A DNA stretch of 7,780 nt from a bacterium (GTDB lineage Bacteria; Krumholzibacteriota; Krumholzibacteriia; LZORAL124-64-63), in the NCBI GenBank assembly GCA_030635025.1, contig DAOVZQ010000107.1:1-7780 (forward strand). The letters run 5' to 3'. Position 1 is the first letter of the stretch, and each line of letters begins with the position of its first letter. The notes beneath the pieces are model-generated. The model did no database searches. It saw only the letters and a program-made list of their open reading frames with translations, and had not been told where the DNA came from. Both the position numbers and the translations under genes were made by a program. This document shows positions 4,591-7,780 of the stretch, in pieces.

Positions 4591-5829
4591 ATGGAGCGAC
4601 GTAGGGTCGTCATCACGGGCATTGGCATGATCACGGCCGTTGGTCTCACACGTGATGAGACCTGGAAGGGCCTTTTGGCTGGCCGTAGCGGCGTGGGGCC
4701 GATCACTTCTTTCGATACGACCGACTACAAGGTCAACTTCGCCGCCGAGGCCGACGACTTCGACCCGACCGTGGCGATGGACCTGAAGGATGCGCGCAAG
4801 GCCGACCGGTACGCCCAATTCGGTGTTTGTGCAGCCGACGAAGCCGTGAACCAGGCCAATCCCGGCGACATCGACCCTGAACGCGCAGGCGTTCTGATCG
4901 GCTCGGGCATCGGCGGCATGATCACCTTCGAGACGCAGCATAGCCGACTGGTCGCCAGAGGCCCTTCGCGGGTCTCGCCGATGTTCATCCCCATGATGAT
5001 CGCCGATATGGCCACGGGGCTCGTCTCGATTCGCTTCGGCTATCGGGGACCCAATTACGCAACCGTATCGGCATGCGCCTCGGCAGGTCATGCGATCGTG
5101 GCCGCAGCCATGCACATCATGCTGGGTGACGCCGATCTCATGGTCACCGGCGGTGCGGAGGCCAGCGTCAGTCCCATGGCCCTGGCTGGCTTCGCTAATA
5201 TGAAGGCCCTTTCAACGCGCAACGACGATCCCGCGAAGGCCAGCCGGCCCTTCGATGCCGGCCGAGACGGATTCGTGCTGGGCGAAGGCGCGGGCATCAT
5301 CGTGCTGGAGGAGTTGGAGCGGGCGAAGGCGCGAGGCGCAGAGATCATCGCCGAAGTCGCGGGCTACGGAGCCACCGGCGATGCCTATCACATGACCCAG
5401 CCGGAGAACGAGGGCAACGGCATGCGTAACGCCATGCGCCTAGCCATCGAAACCGCCGGGATCCAGCCCAACGACGTGGGCTATATCAACGCCCACGGTA
5501 CCTCGACTCCATTCAACGACAAGATCGAAACCAAGGCCATTCGCGATCTTTTCGGCGAACACGCCACCGAGCTGGCAGTCTCATCGACCAAATCGATGAC
5601 CGGCCATCTACTGGGTGCGGCCGGAGGCGTGGAAACGGGCTTCACGGCTCTGGCTCTCAAACACGGAGTTCTGCCGCCGACGATCAACTATGAAACGCCA
5701 GACCCCGAGTGCGGCCTGTTCGTCTGTCCGAACGAGGCTGTGACACGGGACGTCGACTATGCCCTGAGCAATTCCTTCGGTTTCGGCGGACATAACGTTT
5801 CCCTTTGTCTGCGACGGTGGAACGACTGA
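4591..5829 (+). CDS. fabF: 3-oxoacyl-[ACP] synthase II (FabF, KAS II)
   Basis: This 412-residue enzyme is exactly the usual FabF length. It condenses malonyl-ACP with acyl-ACP to extend the chain by two carbons. The Cys-His-His triad is Cys162 (VSACASAGHA), His302 (NAHGTSTPFND) and His339 (SMTGHLLGAAGG). Lys334 and the C-terminal NSFGFGGHN loop (394-402) that gates the active site are present. I chose ATG 4591 because GGGAGG (4578-4583) lies seven bases before it and it gives the standard MERRRVVITGIGMITAVG start. The frame is open back to 4504 and would add 29 residues, but that stretch forms the stem-loop region and has no family similarity. fabF is the only condensing enzyme in the window. 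Its end is 26 bases before the favoured rnc start. Confidence 0.97.
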   Translation: MERRRVVITGIGMITAVGLTRDETWKGLLAGRSGVGPITSFDTTDYKVNFAAEADDFDPTVAMDLKDARKADRYAQFGVCAADEAVNQANPGDIDPERAGVLIGSGIGGMITFETQHSRLVARGPSRVSPMFIPMMIADMATGLVSIRFGYRGPNYATVSACASAGHAIVAAAMHIMLGDADLMVTGGAEASVSPMALAGFANMKALSTRNDDPAKASRPFDAGRDGFVLGEGAGIIVLEELERAKARGAEIIAEVAGYGATGDAYHMTQPENEGNGMRNAMRLAIETAGIQPNDVGYINAHGTSTPFNDKIETKAIRDLFGEHATELAVSSTKSMTGHLLGAAGGVETGFTALALKHGVLPPTINYETPDPECGLFVCPNEAVTRDVDYALSNSFGFGGHNVSLCLRRWND

Positions 5830-5855
5830 ACCGCCTGAATGGAGTGCGGCCTGGC

Positions 5856-6662
5856 ATGGGCTTCTGGACACGACTTAAGACGGCCCTGGGTGGTCATGAT
5901 GAAGGTGACGACACCAGCCGCCCTGTGGCCGACGAGGCGATTGTCGCCCATGCAGTGGACGCGGTGCAGCATAAGCTCAACTACACGTTCCTGGATCCGT
6001 CACTTCTGCATCGGGCCCTAGTCCATAGATCTCATACCCACGACATCGGCGTTGGTCGACTCGACTCCAATGAGCGCCTGGAATTTCTAGGCGACTCGGT
6101 TCTGGGACTCGTGGTCAACACCTACCTCTACCGTCATCATCCCCAGCGTGAAGAGGGGGATCTCACAAAGATGAAGTCCAAGCTCGTCTGCGGCGAAAGT
6201 CTGTCCAGAGTTGCGATGCGACTATACCTGGGCGACCATATCCTGATGAGCCGGGGAGAGGCGTCGACTGGCGGACGCAAGCGAGCCAGCATATTGGCAG
6301 ACGCAGTGGAGGCCATAATCGGCGCCGTGTTTCTGGACGGAGGACTGGCCGCGGCAACGGAAGTTCTGGAACTCTGGCTCCTTGACGATGCGGATACGTT
6401 TCTGACCGAAAAATCATTGGCCAACGACAAGAGCCGATTGCAGGAGATGATTCAAGCCAGGCACAAATCGCCGCCGATATACCGGCAGGTGGATGCCAGC
6501 GGACCGGATCACGCACGCACCTTCACCGTGGAAGTGAAATTCAACGGTGACGTACTGGGTAGCGGTTCCGGTCCAAGCAAGAAGCGGGCTGAGCAGGCTG
6601 CAGCCGCCGAAGCCATGCGACGGATCGAAATGGAACCCGGCTTACTCGACATCCCCGACTGA
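5856..6662 (+). CDS. rnc: Ribonuclease III
   Basis: This 268-residue protein cleaves double-stranded RNA, including rRNA precursors. The RNase III domain spans about 34-185, with the signature NERLEFLGDSVL (72-83). The metal-binding residues are present: Glu73, Glu76, Asp80, Glu100 (REEGD), Asp149 and Glu152 (ADAVEAIIGAVFLDGG). A double-stranded RNA-binding domain covers about 191-257 and contains the basic GPSKKRAEQAAA helix. About 30 residues at the N-terminus are extra compared with E. coli RNase III and begin MGFWTRLKTALGG, a short amphipathic-looking stretch. ATG 5856 is preferred, with GGAG at 5841-5844 (spacing 11). TTG 5805, GTG 5817 and GTG 5844 are alternative in-frame starts, and the first two would overlap fabF. 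The position directly after fabF is a common cluster ending. Confidence 0.95.
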   Translation: MGFWTRLKTALGGHDEGDDTSRPVADEAIVAHAVDAVQHKLNYTFLDPSLLHRALVHRSHTHDIGVGRLDSNERLEFLGDSVLGLVVNTYLYRHHPQREEGDLTKMKSKLVCGESLSRVAMRLYLGDHILMSRGEASTGGRKRASILADAVEAIIGAVFLDGGLAAATEVLELWLLDDADTFLTEKSLANDKSRLQEMIQARHKSPPIYRQVDASGPDHARTFTVEVKFNGDVLGSGSGPSKKRAEQAAAAEAMRRIEMEPGLLDIPD

Positions 6663-6670
6663 CCGATTCT

Positions 6671-6687
6671 CACGACGATCCGTCGTG
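6671..6687 (+). other. Stem-loop just after rnc
   Basis: CACGACG (6671-6677) pairs perfectly with CGTCGTG (6681-6687) around a 3-base ATC loop; a T-G pair (6670/6688) can extend it. It begins eight bases after the rnc stop and ends 26 bases before the next ATG. The GCGCCCGCGC that follows has no T-run, so read-through into the TPR gene is expected. Confidence 0.5.
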
Positions 6688-6713
6688 GCGCCCGCGCACT
6701 CAAAGGAGAGCCC

Positions 6714-7700
6714 ATGTCCCGGAGCCTCATCCTGCTCATCACCATGTCGATGCTCCCACTCATCCTTTCGCCCGATTCCGCGTCGGCTGTGGCGACTCGG
6801 ACCGCCGTTGACGACAGTCTGGCAGTGAGTGGAGAGCTCAGTGGCGAGTTGGAGCTACCGCACGGGGTTGCCACCGCCTATATGATCGGCTCCACGCTGC
6901 TGCAACAGGGCGACACGGCCGGCGCCTTGCCCTACTTGGCCCATGCCCACCGCCTGAGCCCCACCGAAGATGAATTCGCAGTTGCCTACCGGGACGCCCT
7001 GATGTCCCTGGGCTATCTTCGGGAGGCACTCAAGATATCCAGGCCTCTCGTTGATCGTAATCCCGATCTCTATGACGAGTGGATGCAACACCTCTCCCTA
7101 CTGGTCGCTCTTGAACGTTATGACGAGGCACTATCCACCATGGATTCTTGCCGCGCGCAGTATCCCGATTCCCTGCACCTGGGGTTGATGCGGGCGGAAA
7201 TTCTTTTGCGTGCACAGGACTGGGATGCATCACTCGAAGCCTATCGGGAAATGTTGCCGATTCTGCCCGAAGAGAGGGAACACATCTATCTGGCCATGGC
7301 CGAGATGTCTATTCACATACAGCGACACGATCAGGCCACCCTCATTTGGAGCGAGAGCCTTTCGGCGCTGCCGGAATCACGCCCTCTGCGGTTAGGAGCA
7401 ATCCAGCATCTGGCGTCGCGTGGCGAGGACGTGCAAGCCATGTCCGTGGCGGTGGTCGGCGACAGCTTGGTTACAGACGAATCGGAGGACATAGATTCTT
7501 CATGGGTCCGCACGGCGGCTGGCCTCATCTCCGGTGAGGGCCGGGATGCAGTAGCGATCAAGTTGCTCGCCCCACGTTTCTCACAGAGTACGTTGGACAT
7601 GGAGACGTCATTACTCTACGGGCGCCTCGTTGCCGGACTCGAGCGCTGGAAAGAGGCCATATCCATAGCGACGACCACGTCCGAACGCTGGCCGGCCTAG
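6714..7700 (+). CDS. Exported TPR-repeat protein of unknown function
   Basis: I do not recognise a specific family. The 328-residue product starts with a clear Sec signal peptide: MSR, then hydrophobic LILLITMSMLPLILS, then a likely cleavage after the A-S-A at residue 25. There is no lipobox Cys, so it is probably periplasmic or secreted rather than a lipoprotein. The mature part is a chain of about 34-residue helix-turn-helix units typical of tetratricopeptide repeats: about 51-84, 85-118, 119-152, 153-186, 187-220, weaker ones through about 295, and a last one at 296-328 (GRLVAGLERWKEAISIA). Conserved TPR features include small residues at turns, YDEAL/WKEAI helices and Pro at the unit ends (SPT, NPD, YPD, LPE). 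ATG 6714 has AAAGGAG at 6702-6708. TPR proteins act as protein-binding scaffolds; the partner is unknown. The protein stops exactly at the end of a repeat without a capping helix, so truncation or a frameshift is possible. Confidence 0.8.
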   Translation: MSRSLILLITMSMLPLILSPDSASAVATRTAVDDSLAVSGELSGELELPHGVATAYMIGSTLLQQGDTAGALPYLAHAHRLSPTEDEFAVAYRDALMSLGYLREALKISRPLVDRNPDLYDEWMQHLSLLVALERYDEALSTMDSCRAQYPDSLHLGLMRAEILLRAQDWDASLEAYREMLPILPEEREHIYLAMAEMSIHIQRHDQATLIWSESLSALPESRPLRLGAIQHLASRGEDVQAMSVAVVGDSLVTDESEDIDSSWVRTAAGLISGEGRDAVAIKLLAPRFSQSTLDMETSLLYGRLVAGLERWKEAISIATTTSERWPA

Positions 7701-7780
7701 CCTTTGCCCCAGATAATCCTGGCAGAATTCAAGGCGTCCTCAGATCCGCGATCCTCGCCATGGGGGCGGCGTCTCTCGTC
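7701..7780 (+). other. Unassigned 80-base end of the window
   Basis: No gene can be assigned. Two forward frames stay open to the edge. One of them (codons starting at 7697) ends in GVLRSAILAMGAASLV, which looks like a positively charged then hydrophobic signal-peptide start and has G or C at most third codon positions from about 7736. It contains an ATG at 7760 but no clear ribosome site. The minus strand also has one frame, open from the window edge down to a TAG just after the TPR gene. This could be the beginning of the next gene, a shifted continuation of the TPR gene, or the end of a convergent gene. Confidence 0.3.

Noticed and set aside
4249..5115. Long minus-strand open frame (288 codons) opposite acpP and the first part of fabF
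   Set aside because: It lies opposite two certain genes, has no recognisable motifs or ribosome site, and long antisense frames are expected in GC-rich coding DNA.
1..7780. A novel defence, mobile or biosynthetic system
   Set aside because: Apart from one exported TPR protein, all genes are core housekeeping enzymes in a widely conserved order; no transposase, integrase, repeat array, att site or toxin-antitoxin pair is visible.

Overview
The window is one continuous, densely packed run of plus-strand bacterial housekeeping genes. It is GC-rich, and almost every gene has its own Shine-Dalgarno sequence. Layout: the 3' end of sucD (succinyl-CoA synthetase alpha); ndk; a 144-base gap with a strong stem-loop and a candidate sigma70-type promoter; then yceD (DUF177), rpmF, plsX, fabD, fabG, acpP, fabF and rnc. 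A secreted TPR-repeat protein of unknown function follows, and the last 80 bases could not be assigned. No gene is supported on the minus strand, and there are no tRNA, rRNA, CRISPR or mobile elements.

The yceD-rpmF-plsX-fab-acpP-fabF-rnc order is a classic, widely conserved bacterial cluster. It joins 50S ribosome assembly (yceD, rpmF), phospholipid and fatty-acid synthesis (plsX, fabD, fabG, acpP, fabF) and RNA processing (rnc). FabD loads malonyl onto ACP, FabF condenses, FabG reduces the 3-keto group, and PlsX turns finished acyl-ACP into acyl-phosphate for phospholipid synthesis. fabH, often found between plsX and fabD, is absent here (24-base gap). fabZ and fabI are also not in the window. 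The sucD-ndk pair upstream probably ends an energy/nucleotide transcription unit.

Organism: the Zn-ribbon L32, the secreted TPR protein, the high GC and the sucD-ndk linkage would fit a Gram-negative, non-model lineage, perhaps in the FCB/Gemmatimonadota/Latescibacterota-like part of the tree. This is a weak inference from gene order and protein style; no marker in the window fixes the taxon.

Nothing here amounts to a clearly new biological system. The less ordinary signals are: a series of perfect or near-perfect stem-loops lacking U-tracts at four gene junctions, strongest between ndk and yceD and between acpP and fabF; a 13-codon mini-ORF overlapping the fabG start; an Asp at the cofactor-selecting position of FabG; an N-terminally extended RNase III; and an unidentified exported TPR protein that stops exactly at a repeat boundary.
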